The notes: generated by a model not told the origin, from the letters alone. DNA of 64,000 nt from Acidithiobacillus sp. AMEEHan (GCF_030996345.1 NZ_CP118747.1:1176001-1240000); one strand, 5' to 3'; shown: positions 25,600-34,620, counted from the stretch's first letter. Program-made: numbers and translations.

Positions 25600-27773
25600 A
25601 GGGAATCCTGTCGGGACAAAGAGGCATTAGTCTAGCGAGTCTCGCGCGCTGGTCCAAATCCTGGCCCGGGCTGCTTGCAGTATCGTTGGCGCTGCTGGCT
25701 GGCGTAATACTCTTTCAGGTCTTTACCGCTTTACCCAGCCAGCTGCCAGCCGCTCTGGCGTTGCTGGTCTCTCTCCTCCTGGCCTGGCGCTGGCACCAGG
25801 CGCTTCTGCCCGCGGCCACCGCTTTGGCCTTTCTGATCGCTGGTCTACAGGTGCGGCATTTGCTCGAAAGAGTCCTTCCCGCCGGACAATCGATGACTAT
25901 CACTGGGCGAATTGCGGATATCCCGCAGGAGCAGCGCGGTCAGTGGCGTCTGCACCTGACGCCAGAACGTGCTGAGCCCGCCGCGCTGATGGCGCGTTTG
26001 CCTCCTCTCGTCGAGCTGCATGGAGCCCTACCGGAGATCCCGGTCACTGGCCAGCGCTGGCAACTGGAAATCCGCACAGAGTCCCTGCAGACTCTGCGCC
26101 ACAGCGCCTTTATCGATCTGCCGCGGCAGCGCTTCTGGCAAGGCCTGCTGGGTGCTGGGCGGATCGTCTCCGCCACGCCTCTGCCCGCCTCTTCCTGGCA
26201 TCCACTGGATAGGCTCGCACAATGGCGCAGCCGCGTGGTACAGGCCAGCAACGCCGCCCTGCCGCGAATTTGGGCGGGCTACGTGCAGGCTCTGACGGTG
26301 GGCATCGGTAATCAACTGCCGCCGGCAGTCTGGCAGATCTACCGTGACACGGGGACCGCTCACCTATTGGTGATTTCCGGTTCCCATGTGGCAGTCATCA
26401 CCGGCTTCTTCCTCTGGTTCTGGCGCTCCCTCTGGCGCCGTGTTCCGGTACTCGTACGGCGCTGGCCGGCGCAGCAGGCAGCACTTTTGGCCGCCATTCC
26501 GGCAGCCTGGACCTATGCCTATCTGGCGGGCATGCAAAGTCCGGGGGAGCGCGCTGCCTGGATGATTACCGCCGCCAGCGTGGCGGCCTTGCTCGGCCGC
26601 CGCCACGCGGCGTGGTCCGGCCTGGCCTTCAGTGCGGCGATGATGGCCCTGCTCGATCCGGGGCAGGTCATCGATCTCGGCTACTGGCTGTCGATCTTGG
26701 CGGTGGCGGTACTGATCAGTCTCGGTATGGAGGAGGGCCAGTGGCGCCAGGCCCTGGCGGCACAGTGGCGGGTGTCGATCCTGTTGCTGCCGCTGCTTGC
26801 CTTTCTCTTTGGCAGCATCGCGCTCATCTCGCCGCTGGCCAATCTGCTGGTGATACCGCCGATCGAACTGCTTGCGGTGCCTTTGGCCTTGCTCGGCGCA
26901 GCCCTCTCGCTGGTGGACTGGGAACTGGGCTACCGGCTGCTCTTTCGTCTCGTGGCCGTGGAAATGCAGGCCGTAACGGCCTTGCTCGACTGGCTGCGCC
27001 ATTGGCCCTGGGCCCTGCTGACGGTGACCCCGGAGCGCCTCGGGGCGGCACTCGCCAGCGCCATACTTTTTGCCTTGCTCCTCTTGCCGCGCTATTGGCC
27101 AGGACGGAATCTGGCCTATCTCGGCTTCATACCCTTGCTGGCGCCGGGTACGGGTGGCGACGGCGGTTTCCGCCTGGACGAGCTGGCGATTGGCAAGGGA
27201 ATGGCGGTTTTTTGGCAGGATGGCCGTCATACCGGGCTCTACACCGCCAACCTCTGGCATCGCCCGGACCAACGCGCCCTCCAAGGCGAAATCGCGGCGC
27301 ATCTGCAGAAGGCCGGCAGTTCGCGCCTGGACGTTTGGGTCTTGGGTGATCTTTCCCTGCCGCAACCGGTGCCGACAGCGCAGAAGACCCTTGTGCCGCC
27401 GGGGAATCGCCTGCCGGAATTGGGCCGGCCGGCAAGGGTTTGCGACGGCATTGCCGTGCCCGGCGGGAAAACCTTGCATTTGGCCAAGTTGCAGCCCTGC
27501 GCCCTGCGCCTAGATGCGGGCAAGGTCTTGATCCTCGGTGATATGGATGAGCCTACCCTGAACGCCTTCCTGCGTCCTGCGGATCGTGGTGCGCCACAGG
27601 TCATTTTTGCCCCTTACACCTGGGACGTTTGGCAGCGCCACGCCCTGCTCCAGGCCTTTCCCTACGCCAGCATCCGCTACGTTGGCGAGGGCGGCAGTCC
27701 CTGGCGCTGGGGCGGCGGTCGACTGCAACTGCTGGCTGGCAGCGGCAAGCGGCCTTACTGGGACTTGCCCTGA
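25584..27773 (+). CDS. comEC: ComEC/Rec2-family DNA-uptake channel protein
   Basis: Inner-membrane channel that carries single-stranded DNA into the cell during natural transformation. N-terminal helices lead to a DUF4131/OB-like periplasmic domain (about residues 90-220), then the Competence core with VISGSHVAVITGFFLWFW and AGMQSPGERAAWMITAASVAALL. The C-terminal region (from about residue 525, DELAIGKGMAVFWQDGRHTGLY) aligns in position with the metallo-beta-lactamase-like domain. However, the HxHxDH zinc motif seen in most ComEC proteins is not visible. ATG 25584 has GGAGG 7 nt upstream. Total 729 residues. DNA uptake remains possible, but nuclease activity of the last domain is doubtful. 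Confidence 0.85.
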   Translation: MRAGAKGILSGQRGISLASLARWSKSWPGLLAVSLALLAGVILFQVFTALPSQLPAALALLVSLLLAWRWHQALLPAATALAFLIAGLQVRHLLERVLPAGQSMTITGRIADIPQEQRGQWRLHLTPERAEPAALMARLPPLVELHGALPEIPVTGQRWQLEIRTESLQTLRHSAFIDLPRQRFWQGLLGAGRIVSATPLPASSWHPLDRLAQWRSRVVQASNAALPRIWAGYVQALTVGIGNQLPPAVWQIYRDTGTAHLLVISGSHVAVITGFFLWFWRSLWRRVPVLVRRWPAQQAALLAAIPAAWTYAYLAGMQSPGERAAWMITAASVAALLGRRHAAWSGLAFSAAMMALLDPGQVIDLGYWLSILAVAVLISLGMEEGQWRQALAAQWRVSILLLPLLAFLFGSIALISPLANLLVIPPIELLAVPLALLGAALSLVDWELGYRLLFRLVAVEMQAVTALLDWLRHWPWALLTVTPERLGAALASAILFALLLLPRYWPGRNLAYLGFIPLLAPGTGGDGGFRLDELAIGKGMAVFWQDGRHTGLYTANLWHRPDQRALQGEIAAHLQKAGSSRLDVWVLGDLSLPQPVPTAQKTLVPPGNRLPELGRPARVCDGIAVPGGKTLHLAKLQPCALRLDAGKVLILGDMDEPTLNAFLRPADRGAPQVIFAPYTWDVWQRHALLQAFPYASIRYVGEGGSPWRWGGGRLQLLAGSGKRPYWDLP

Positions 27774-27804
27774 GCGCCCAGAAGGCATGGACCAATGCAG
27801 CGTC

Positions 27805-27834
27805 TTGACCGGATTGCCGTACCCTGCCGATACT
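27805..27834 (+). promoter_or_regulatory. Candidate sigma-70 promoter before mscS-like gene
   Basis: TTGACC (27805-27810) and GATACT (27829-27834) are separated by 18 nt and lie about 65 nt before the channel gene, in the gap after comEC. The fit is 5/6 and 4/6 to consensus. Not tested. Confidence 0.4.
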
Positions 27835-27899
27835 TTCGACAAGATGAATATGTAAGGACGAAGCATGGCGCCTTTCCCAGCATTCCGTAAGCAAGAACG

Positions 27900-29150
27900 A
27901 TGTCTTCCTTGCTGACACTTGCCGTTTCCGTGGCTTGGGCTCTCGTCGGTCTGGGCGTCCTGTTACTGCTCTACTGGCTTTTGGGGCGGGTGCAGCATTG
28001 GTTGCAGCGGCGTTTGGAACGGTGGTTGTTGCATCGGCGCGGTGCCCTGGCCCAGTATCTGGCGCAGCTCCAGTACTTGATCAATGGCTTTCTGCGTTTG
28101 CTATTCCTGGCCTTGGATCTGGTCCTCGCTGCATTCTACCTGACCTTTGTATTGCGCCAGTTCGACTTCAGCCATGCGCTGGGGGTGCATTTTACCCACT
28201 GGCTCAAGCTTTGGTCGGGGCACATCGCCTACCAGGTGCTGATTGCCATCCCCAATCTTTTGGTCGCCATGCTGATTTTTGTGACTGCGCGTGGGCTCGT
28301 CCATGCCAACTCCACCTTGCTCCAGCGGGTAGAGAGGCGGCAGCTACGCTTGCCCTGGATTTCTTCCGATTTAGCGGCACCGACGCGGCAAATCAGTGCG
28401 TTGCTCATCTGGCTTTTTGCCCTTGCCCTCGCCTACCCCTATCTGCCTGGCTCCAGCAGCGCCACCTTTCAAGGCGTTTCGGTCTTGGCGGGCCTGATGA
28501 TTTCTCTTGGTGGGCAGAGTGTGGTGGGTCAGGCCCTGGCAGGGTTCTCCTTGCTCTATTCCCACGCCGTGCGCCCGGGAGAATATGTGGTCATCGGGTC
28601 GACCCGAGGCACTGTGATAAAGATTGGCATGTTTGCCACGCGCATTCGCACGGGCACCGGCGAGGAGGTGAGCATTCCCAATTCCGTGGTGTTTAGTCAG
28701 CCCATCCGGAATTTCTCCCGTGAGGGAGCGGGTGCCCAGCACGTGCTGCAAGTTTCCGTTTCCATTGGGTATGGGACTCCCTGGCGGCAGGTCCATGCCC
28801 TGTTACTCACGGCAGCACAGCGTTGCCCCGGCTTCTTGAACGAGCCCGCGCCCTACGTTCTGCAACAGGCCCTGAGTGATTTTTACGTGGAGTACACCTT
28901 GGTTGCAGGGTTCGATATTACGGTACTGGGTAGTCATGCCCTCACCCTCTCGGCCTTGCATGGTGAGGTGCTCGACATCTTCAACGAAAATGGGGTTCAG
29001 ATCATGTCTCCTCACTATGTGGATGATGCCGCCAGCCCCCAGCAAGTGGCGCCCAATGATCCCTGGGGTCCGGCGCAGCCGCAAGCCCCGTTGTCCGCCG
29101 CGCTCAGCCTTTCCCCTAGCGCCAGGAGCGATGCTCGCGGCATCTCGTAG
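27900..29150 (+). CDS. MscS-family mechanosensitive channel
   Basis: Small-conductance mechanosensitive channel protein that opens under hypo-osmotic stress. Five or so hydrophobic helices precede the MscS pore-lining helix and beta domain: LAGLMISLGGQSVVGQALAG (Gly/Ala-rich pore helix), then YSHAVRPGEYVVIGSTRGTVIKIG and RIRTGTGEEVSIPNSVVFSQPIRNFSR. The C-terminal alpha/beta region is followed by a proline/alanine-rich tail (from about residue 375). The 416 residues make it larger than E. coli MscS (286), with extra N-terminal helices. The ATG has no clear SD, so the start is less certain. Confidence 0.85.
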   Translation: MSSLLTLAVSVAWALVGLGVLLLLYWLLGRVQHWLQRRLERWLLHRRGALAQYLAQLQYLINGFLRLLFLALDLVLAAFYLTFVLRQFDFSHALGVHFTHWLKLWSGHIAYQVLIAIPNLLVAMLIFVTARGLVHANSTLLQRVERRQLRLPWISSDLAAPTRQISALLIWLFALALAYPYLPGSSSATFQGVSVLAGLMISLGGQSVVGQALAGFSLLYSHAVRPGEYVVIGSTRGTVIKIGMFATRIRTGTGEEVSIPNSVVFSQPIRNFSREGAGAQHVLQVSVSIGYGTPWRQVHALLLTAAQRCPGFLNEPAPYVLQQALSDFYVEYTLVAGFDITVLGSHALTLSALHGEVLDIFNENGVQIMSPHYVDDAASPQQVAPNDPWGPAQPQAPLSAALSLSPSARSDARGIS

Positions 29151-29278
29151 TGTTTTCTTTGCGCCAGTGGCCTTGCCGCCTTTGCCGGTGTTTATTGTTT
29201 TTGACCATTTTGACGCGGTGAAAGATACGCCCCTTGTGGTATATTCGGCTGTCTTCACCGGAAGGTCGGGAGGGGTGC

Positions 29279-29896
29279 GTGCAGGATTTGCTGGAACTGT
29301 TTCGTCTGGGGGGCTTTGTCTTGCCCCTTCTCTTGCTGGCGGCGATCATCGCCTTGGCTATCATCGGTAACCGCTTCTGGGTGCTTCGTCGGGCCCGTAT
29401 CGTGCCCGCGGGCTTGGTCGAACGCATTGCCGAGTTGGTCGACGTTGGTAAGGTACCCCAGGCCGTCAAGCAGCTCTATGAGAGCGATACGCCGTTGGCA
29501 CGTATTCTGTTGGTGGCTCTGCAGCATGCGGGAAAACCGCGGGAACTTATTAAGGAAGCGGTGGAGGATGCCGGGCGCCATGAAATGGCGCATCTGGACC
29601 GCTACCTGAATTTTCTCGGCAGTATCGCTGGGGTGGCACCGCTGCTCGGGCTGCTCGGTACGGTCTTTGGCATCATGCATGCCTTTGCTGCGATTGGCGC
29701 GGTGGGTATGGGCGATCCCAAGGCTCTGGCCGGTGGCATTGCCGAAGCCTTGATCACCACTGCGGCGGGCCTGATCGTCGCCATCCCCAGCCTCCTCTTT
29801 TATCGCTATTTCCGCGGACGGGTGGAGGTTCTGGTGTTGGCTACCGAGAAGGACGTCCTGAAACTGGTAAACTTGCTGGCAGGCGGAAAATCATGA
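29279..29896 (+). CDS. exbB: ExbB/TolQ-family proton channel subunit
   Basis: Inner-membrane subunit that couples the proton gradient to TonB or TolA. It has three helices: LFRLGGFVLPLLLLAAIIAL, then AGVAPLLGLLGTVFGIMHAF and LITTAAGLIVAIPSLLFYRYF. The second contains the GLLGTV signature of the MotA/TolQ/ExbB family. I chose GTG 29279 because GGGAGGGG ends 3 nt before it; the frame is open further upstream to TTG 29234. Length 205 is typical. The next gene overlaps by 4 nt. No TonB or TolA gene is adjacent, so ExbB versus TolQ remains open. Confidence 0.87.
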   Translation: MQDLLELFRLGGFVLPLLLLAAIIALAIIGNRFWVLRRARIVPAGLVERIAELVDVGKVPQAVKQLYESDTPLARILLVALQHAGKPRELIKEAVEDAGRHEMAHLDRYLNFLGSIAGVAPLLGLLGTVFGIMHAFAAIGAVGMGDPKALAGGIAEALITTAAGLIVAIPSLLFYRYFRGRVEVLVLATEKDVLKLVNLLAGGKS

Positions 29897-30309
29897 ATTT
29901 TCACTCGCGGGGTGGAAGGAATGAGGAGCCGGAGATCAACGTGATCTCCATGGTCGACATCGTCCTGGTGCTGTTGCTCTTTTTTATGGTCACGACGAGC
30001 TTCGTCCAGCGCAGTCACATCTCGATGCAGTTGCCCAAGGCGCAGCAAGCCGCCAAGGGCGAACCGAAAACCCCCATCACCATTGATCTGAGTGCGACGG
30101 GGCAAGTGGCCATCGACGGCCATGGCCTGCCCATGAGTGATCTGCTGGCCCGCCTCAAGGCTCTGGCTGCCGAGGATCCGGAGCGCGTCATCGTCTTGCG
30201 TGCCGACAAGAACGCCACCCAGCAGTATGTGATCGACGTTCTCGACGCGGCCCAGGCAGCGGGTTTGACGCGCATCAGTTTCGCCACCCTGAGTCAGGCG
30301 GGACGCTGA
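29893..30309 (+). CDS. exbD: ExbD/TolR-family protein
   Basis: Partner of ExbB/TolQ (138 residues). It has a short cytoplasmic N-terminus (NEEPEINVISMVDIVLVLLLFFMVTTSF) with the conserved acidic proton-relay residue in MVDIVLVLL, one membrane helix, then a periplasmic domain (residues 45-138) with ITIDLSATGQVAIDG. It overlaps exbB by the ATGA at 29893. In many proteobacteria the exbBD pair precedes msbA-lpxK-kdsB; here the msbA position is taken by other genes. Confidence 0.9.
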   Translation: MNFHSRGGRNEEPEINVISMVDIVLVLLLFFMVTTSFVQRSHISMQLPKAQQAAKGEPKTPITIDLSATGQVAIDGHGLPMSDLLARLKALAAEDPERVIVLRADKNATQQYVIDVLDAAQAAGLTRISFATLSQAGR

Positions 30310-30312
30310 CCC

Positions 30313-30996
30313 GTGCGCCTGAAAGGGCGCTGGCAGTCCCGCGTCGCCGCGCTGGCTGCCCTGGTGCTGAAGGGAGTTACGCAAAGTCTGCGCTGGCAGG
30401 AAGAGGGCGCCGACCGCGTGCGCGTCTTGCACGAATCTGGACAGCCCATCATTTTGGCTTTCTGGCATGGGCGTCTCGCCCTGATTCCGGCGGCCTACCA
30501 GCGGATAGGCGGGCAACGGGTGAAGATTCTGATCAGCGAACATCGCGATGGCGAACTGATCGCCCAGGTGATGGCGCACTGGGGCTATGAGGCAGTACGC
30601 GGTTCCAGCCGGCGCGGCGCCTTGAAGGGGGCAAAGGGCCTGCTGCGCGCGGCGCGGGAGGGCTACGATCTGGCGATCACCCCGGATGGCCCACGCGGGC
30701 CCCGTGAGCAATTGCAGGCGGGGGTGCTGGAACTGGCGCGTTGGACCGGGCTACCGATTGTTCCGATCACCTTTTCCGCGCGCTGGGGACGTCGCTTTGC
30801 GAGTTGGGACCACTTTCTCTTTCCCCTGCCCGGCAGTCGCGCCGTGGTGCTTTGGGGGGAGCCGATCTACATTGCTGCCGACACCTCCCCGGCCGAGATG
30901 CTCGCTCTGCAGAGGAGCCTGGAGGACGAGATGCGGGCCCAGCGGCAGCGGGCGGACCGCATGATGGGGCGAGTCGAAGAAGGGTGGCAGGGATGA
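30313..30996 (+). CDS. DUF374 lysophospholipid acyltransferase-family protein
   Basis: A 227-residue LPLAT-type acyltransferase. It contains PIILAFWHGRLALIP, the HxxxxD-like site seen in the DUF374 branch as FWHGR, plus EHRDGELIAQVM, GSSRRGALKGAKGLL and ITPDGPRGPREQLQAG. The last is the glycerol-phosphate/lipid-binding TPDGPRGP block. Known members include enzymes that add fatty acids to lipid A. Start GTG 30313 lies 3 nt after exbD. Adjacent genes waaA-like and lpxK support a lipid A role. In Rhizobiales the order DUF374-waaA-lpxK also occurs. The specific reaction is not determined. Confidence 0.82.
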   Translation: MRLKGRWQSRVAALAALVLKGVTQSLRWQEEGADRVRVLHESGQPIILAFWHGRLALIPAAYQRIGGQRVKILISEHRDGELIAQVMAHWGYEAVRGSSRRGALKGAKGLLRAAREGYDLAITPDGPRGPREQLQAGVLELARWTGLPIVPITFSARWGRRFASWDHFLFPLPGSRAVVLWGEPIYIAADTSPAEMLALQRSLEDEMRAQRQRADRMMGRVEEGWQG

Positions 30997-32138
30997 GTTA
31001 TTACGGAGCCAATTATTGGCGTGCCCGCTGGGCGAGCTGGCAGGACGCTCGCGCGGGACGCCTGGCCGAGGCCAACGCCCGCCTGGGGGGGCTGAAGCTA
31101 CCCGGGGATCGTGGCCCGGTGTTCTGGTTGCAGGGCGGCAGCGAGCACGACGATCTGCGGCTGGGCGTCGAGCTCGCGCGGGCGATCAGTGACAAACGCC
31201 GTGATCTGCGCATGATTCTGACCTTTGAACGGGAGGATGCGGCGCTGTTCCCGGAGACCACGAGGGGTATCGAGCGTCTGGGCTACGGTTTTGGCCCCTG
31301 CGCCCATCCCCGTGCCCTGGCCACCACCCTGGAGCGGCTGCATCCCTTGCGCTATCTGGGCCTGGGTCGAGTGCCCAGTCCTGCCCTGGCAAGATTGCTC
31401 GATGAGAAACAGATACCCGCCTTGGCGATCGCCGCCCCAGCCACAGGGACGGTCAGCGCCACTCCTTGGGAGGCCGTGTACCCGCGTAGTCAGGAGCAAT
31501 ACCAGCAGTGGCAGTCGCTCGCCCGCAATGTCGGTCTGCAGGAGCCGGTAGACTTCCTTACGCTGGTGACGGTAGCCCAGGTCGAACCCAATTTTCGCAA
31601 TCTGATTCTTGGCAGCCAGGGCGACGCCCTGTTTTGGGTGACGGGCCTGCAGGAAGGGGACTGGGCTGCCTGGACGGCCGCTTGGCAGAACTCGCCGCTG
31701 CACCGACGTGGGCTGCTTTTTCTCGAAGGCACTGGCGCACCTGTGAGTCTGCCTGTCTTGTCCAAGTGGCGACGAGAGCCGGTGGAAGTGGGCAGTATCC
31801 TGCGGGTGGACGAAGCGCGCTGGCATCCCGCCCTGGCTGCTGCCTGTGACGCCGTGCATCTCCTCGCTGTCGGAACTATGCAGTTATGGCAGATTTTTGC
31901 CGGTGGGCGTCCGCTCAGTCAGGGCTTGGCCCTGCATTGGGCTCTCCCCAGCACCCTGGCCGCCGAGCCGACCCAATTGGCCCAGCCTGCCGCGGTGCTG
32001 CAGCACTGGGCCGCGGTGTTGGCCGAGCCCATTGCGGCGCGGGAAGAGGCCGATGCCTACCGGCGCTATTTCTGGCAGGAGCGGCGGGCGGCAGCGGAGC
32101 GCTTGCCGGAGTTCCTGCAACGGGTCTTCGATTGGTGA
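30993..32138 (+). CDS. Diverged Kdo transferase (WaaA)-like protein
   Basis: A 381-residue soluble protein in the position normally held by waaA, between a lipid A acyltransferase gene and lpxK. GPVFWLQGGSEHDDLRLG resembles the WaaA N-terminal PxxWxHxxSxGE segment, and GGRPLSQGLALHWALP resembles the C-terminal GGHNxLEPxxxGxP region. However, the key Asn and LEP residues of the second motif are absent. The N-terminal TM anchor of E. coli WaaA is also missing. It may therefore be a strongly divergent Kdo transferase, a regulator, or a pseudo-enzyme. ATG 30993 overlaps the previous stop as ATGA. Assignment is by weak motifs and gene order. Confidence 0.45.
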   Translation: MSYYGANYWRARWASWQDARAGRLAEANARLGGLKLPGDRGPVFWLQGGSEHDDLRLGVELARAISDKRRDLRMILTFEREDAALFPETTRGIERLGYGFGPCAHPRALATTLERLHPLRYLGLGRVPSPALARLLDEKQIPALAIAAPATGTVSATPWEAVYPRSQEQYQQWQSLARNVGLQEPVDFLTLVTVAQVEPNFRNLILGSQGDALFWVTGLQEGDWAAWTAAWQNSPLHRRGLLFLEGTGAPVSLPVLSKWRREPVEVGSILRVDEARWHPALAAACDAVHLLAVGTMQLWQIFAGGRPLSQGLALHWALPSTLAAEPTQLAQPAAVLQHWAAVLAEPIAAREEADAYRRYFWQERRAAAERLPEFLQRVFDW

Positions 32139-32145
32139 GCCCGGC

Positions 32146-33147
32146 TTGCTGACCTGGCGTCAGGAGCTGGAGCGGCAGTGGTACGCCGGTGGTGTCGTTG
32201 CCGATCTCCTGCGCCCCTTGGGTGCCATCTATTGTGCCTTGGCAGCGCGGCGACGAGCACGGGCGAGGCGTCTACCCGGAGCCTTGCCGAGCATCGTCGT
32301 CGGCAATCTCAACGTTGGGGGTAGTGCGAAAACCCCTGTAACGATGGCCTTGCTCCGTTACTTGCAAAGCCACTCCTGGCATCCAGCCGCTATTAGCCGT
32401 GGCTATGGCGCGCACCCAGCGCAGGAGCCTTATGTCGTGCTCGCGGACGATTCTCCCGCGTGTGCAGGTGATGAGCCACTGCTGCTGCGGACTGTGGCGC
32501 CGGTTTATCTGAGTCGCGCGCGCCATGCTGGGATTGCGGCCGCCGCCGCCGCGGGACATGACATCGTTGTCCTCGATGATGGCTTCCAACATTTGGTGCT
32601 GCAGCCCAGTCTCTCCCTGGTCCTGCTGCAGGGGGAAAGACCCCTGGGTAATGGTCGTTGCCTGCCGGGCGGTCCCCTGCGCGAAGGGAAAACGGCCCTA
32701 CGCGATGCCGACGCTCTCCTCTGCGACGATGCCGCTGCTGGCAGTGCAGAGCTCGTGGGTGTCGAACTGCCCAGTTTTCGCTTCGAGCAGCAGGTTACGC
32801 GCCTGTCGCGATTGCCCGATTCCACGCAGGAAGTACCACTGCAGGCGTTGTGCAATCGCCATGTCCATGCCGTGACGGGCATTGCCCGGCCAGAGCGTTT
32901 CCAGCATACCTTGGAGTCCTTGGGGGCGCGAGTAACCCTGCATGCCTTCCCCGACCATCATGTCTTTTGCCAGCAGGATCTGGCAGGTATACCCGCTCCC
33001 CTCGTCATCACCCGTAAGGATGCCGTAAAATGTGCGCAATTGGCTGGTCTACCGGAAACTTGGGTGCTGGAGATCGGCATCCACTGGGAGCCATCTTTCG
33101 GCCACTGGCTCGATCAGCGGCTGGCTACCTTGAGGAGTCCACAGTGA
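32146..33147 (+). CDS. lpxK: Tetraacyldisaccharide 4'-kinase LpxK
   Basis: Phosphorylates the 4' position of the lipid A precursor at the inner membrane. The P-loop region reads VVGNLNVGGSAKTPVTMALL. Downstream are AISRGYGAH, GDEPLLLR, DIVVLDDGFQHLVLQ and ALVITRKDAVKC-type blocks of LpxK (ITRKDAVKC near residue 285). The most likely start is TTG 32146, preceded by GGTGAG 6 nt upstream; CTG 32149 is an alternative. An apparent longer frame begins inside the previous gene and is not used. The usual GG-x-GK(T) loop here is GGSAKT, an alanine where glycine is conserved. The gene begins 7 nt after the waaA-like gene; its stop overlaps the next start. Confidence 0.9.
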   Translation: MLTWRQELERQWYAGGVVADLLRPLGAIYCALAARRRARARRLPGALPSIVVGNLNVGGSAKTPVTMALLRYLQSHSWHPAAISRGYGAHPAQEPYVVLADDSPACAGDEPLLLRTVAPVYLSRARHAGIAAAAAAGHDIVVLDDGFQHLVLQPSLSLVLLQGERPLGNGRCLPGGPLREGKTALRDADALLCDDAAAGSAELVGVELPSFRFEQQVTRLSRLPDSTQEVPLQALCNRHVHAVTGIARPERFQHTLESLGARVTLHAFPDHHVFCQQDLAGIPAPLVITRKDAVKCAQLAGLPETWVLEIGIHWEPSFGHWLDQRLATLRSPQ

Positions 33148-33326
33148 AAATCGATCGCCGTTTACTCGACCTACTCGCCTGTCCGGCCTGTAAAGGATCC
33201 CTCCAGCCTTGCGCAGAGCAGCGCGCCCTTTGCTGTCAGCACTGCAAATTGCGCTTTCCTGTCCGCGATGGCATACCGGTCCTCCTGCTGGAAGATGCGG
33301 AACCGTTGGATGGCGAAAGCCAGTGA
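33144..33326 (+). CDS. Trm112-like zinc-ribbon protein (YcaR family)
   Basis: A 60-residue protein. LLACPACKGSL and CCQHCKLRFPVRDGIPVLL contain two C-x2-C pairs in the pattern of the Trm112/YcaR family, often found between lpxK and kdsB. The exact role in bacteria is not settled; eukaryotic Trm112 activates methyltransferases. GTG 33144 overlaps the lpxK stop (GTGA), and its stop overlaps the kdsB start in the same way. Confidence 0.85.
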   Translation: MKIDRRLLDLLACPACKGSLQPCAEQRALCCQHCKLRFPVRDGIPVLLLEDAEPLDGESQ

Positions 33327-34099
33327 GCTTTACCGTTCTCATCCCGGCGCGTATGGCGTCTTCCCGCCTTCCGGGAAAAATGCTACTGCCCATTGCCGAA
33401 CTGCCAATGATCGAGAGGGTGCGTCGTCGTGCGCTGGCCAGTGGCGCGGAGCGCGTGGTCGTCGCGGCAGACGACGAGCAGATTCTGGCTGCAGTGCGCT
33501 CATATGGCGGTGAGGCGGTACAGACCGACGCGCGTCACCGTTGCGGTAGTGAGCGTCTGGCCGAGGCGGCCGAGATTCTTGGGCTGCCGGCCGAGGAGAT
33601 CATCGTCAATCTGCAAGGCGATGAGCCGCAGATGCCGGCGAGCCTGATGCATGCCGTGGCTTCAGCTCTGGAGGGAGATGCTGGCCTTGCGGTGGCAACG
33701 GCGGCAGTGCCCTTGACCCACTGGGAAGATCTGGTCGATCCCCATGCCGTCAAGGTGGTGCTGAACGCCGCAAAGGATGCCTTGTATTTTTCCCGGGCAC
33801 CCATTCCCTGGGATCGTGATCGCTACCCGTTGACAGAAGGTGCCGAACTGCCAGCTGGTCAGCACTGGCGACATCTTGGCCTCTATGCCTATCGAGCAGG
33901 GTTTCTACAGGAATATGCCCGCTGGCCGCGCGCGGCCCTGGAAGAGCTGGAGTCGCTGGAACAACTCCGAATACTCGAACGCGGTTACCGAATTCGGGTA
34001 TGCTGTAGCGACGTCGTTCCGCCGATTGGGGTCGATACCCCTGCGGACCTGGCCCGGGTGCGGGCCGCATTTTCCACCCAGGAGGATTGTTCTGCATGA
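33323..34099 (+). CDS. kdsB: CMP-Kdo synthetase
   Basis: Activates Kdo by transfer of CMP, for lipopolysaccharide core synthesis. [20 protein letters not shown] is the sugar-nucleotide binding start, [11 protein letters not shown] holds the metal-site acidic residues and [11 protein letters not shown] is the KdsB substrate loop. At 258 residues it fits the family. GTG 33323 overlaps the Trm112-like stop (GTGA). ppa starts at the overlapping ATGA of its stop, making the lipid A block and ppa continuous. Confidence 0.94.
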   Translation: MSFTVLIPARMASSRLPGKMLLPIAELPMIERVRRRALASGAERVVVAADDEQILAAVRSYGGEAVQTDARHRCGSERLAEAAEILGLPAEEIIVNLQGDEPQMPASLMHAVASALEGDAGLAVATAAVPLTHWEDLVDPHAVKVVLNAAKDALYFSRAPIPWDRDRYPLTEGAELPAGQHWRHLGLYAYRAGFLQEYARWPRAALEELESLEQLRILERGYRIRVCCSDVVPPIGVDTPADLARVRAAFSTQEDCSA

Positions 34100-34620
34100 A
34101 ATTGAAAGAGATCCCTGCCGGTAAGGCAGTCCCCGATGATATCAACGTCGTGATTGAGATTCCGCAAGGCTCCAGCATCAAGTACGAGGTCGACAAGGCG
34201 TCGGAAGCCGTTTTTGTCGATCGTTTTCTCTTTACCGCCATGCACTATCCGCTGAACTATGGCTTCATCCCCAATACCCTGTCGGATGATGGTGACCCCA
34301 CTGATGTGTTGGTCGTTGCGCCGCAGCCGGTGGCGCCCGGCACGGTCCTGCGTGCCCGTCCGGTAGGCGTGTTGACGATGGAAGATGAGAAGGGTCTGGA
34401 CATGAAGGTGATTGCCGTGCCCCATGCCAAGATTGCACCGGGTTACGAGGCGATCCAGGACGTCAAGGATCTACCGCAGTCCCTGCTCGATCAGGTGCGG
34501 CACTTCTTTGAGCATTACAAGGATCTCGAACCTGGCAAATGGGTAAAACTCAAGGATTGGTCCGGTGCTGAAGCCGCCCGTGACATCATCAAAAAGGACG
34601 TTGCCCGCTTCCCGGGCTAA
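34096..34620 (+). CDS. ppa: Inorganic pyrophosphatase
   Basis: Family I soluble pyrophosphatase (174 residues) that hydrolyses PPi from reactions such as Kds[19 protein letters not shown] near the N-terminus and the core [16 protein letters not shown] hold the expected metal-binding aspartates; [13 protein letters not shown] follows. ATG 34096 overlaps the kdsB stop, with GGAGG 10 nt upstream. The last 56 nt overlap the next gene. Confidence 0.95.
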   Translation: MKLKEIPAGKAVPDDINVVIEIPQGSSIKYEVDKASEAVFVDRFLFTAMHYPLNYGFIPNTLSDDGDPTDVLVVAPQPVAPGTVLRARPVGVLTMEDEKGLDMKVIAVPHAKIAPGYEAIQDVKDLPQSLLDQVRHFFEHYKDLEPGKWVKLKDWSGAEAARDIIKKDVARFPG

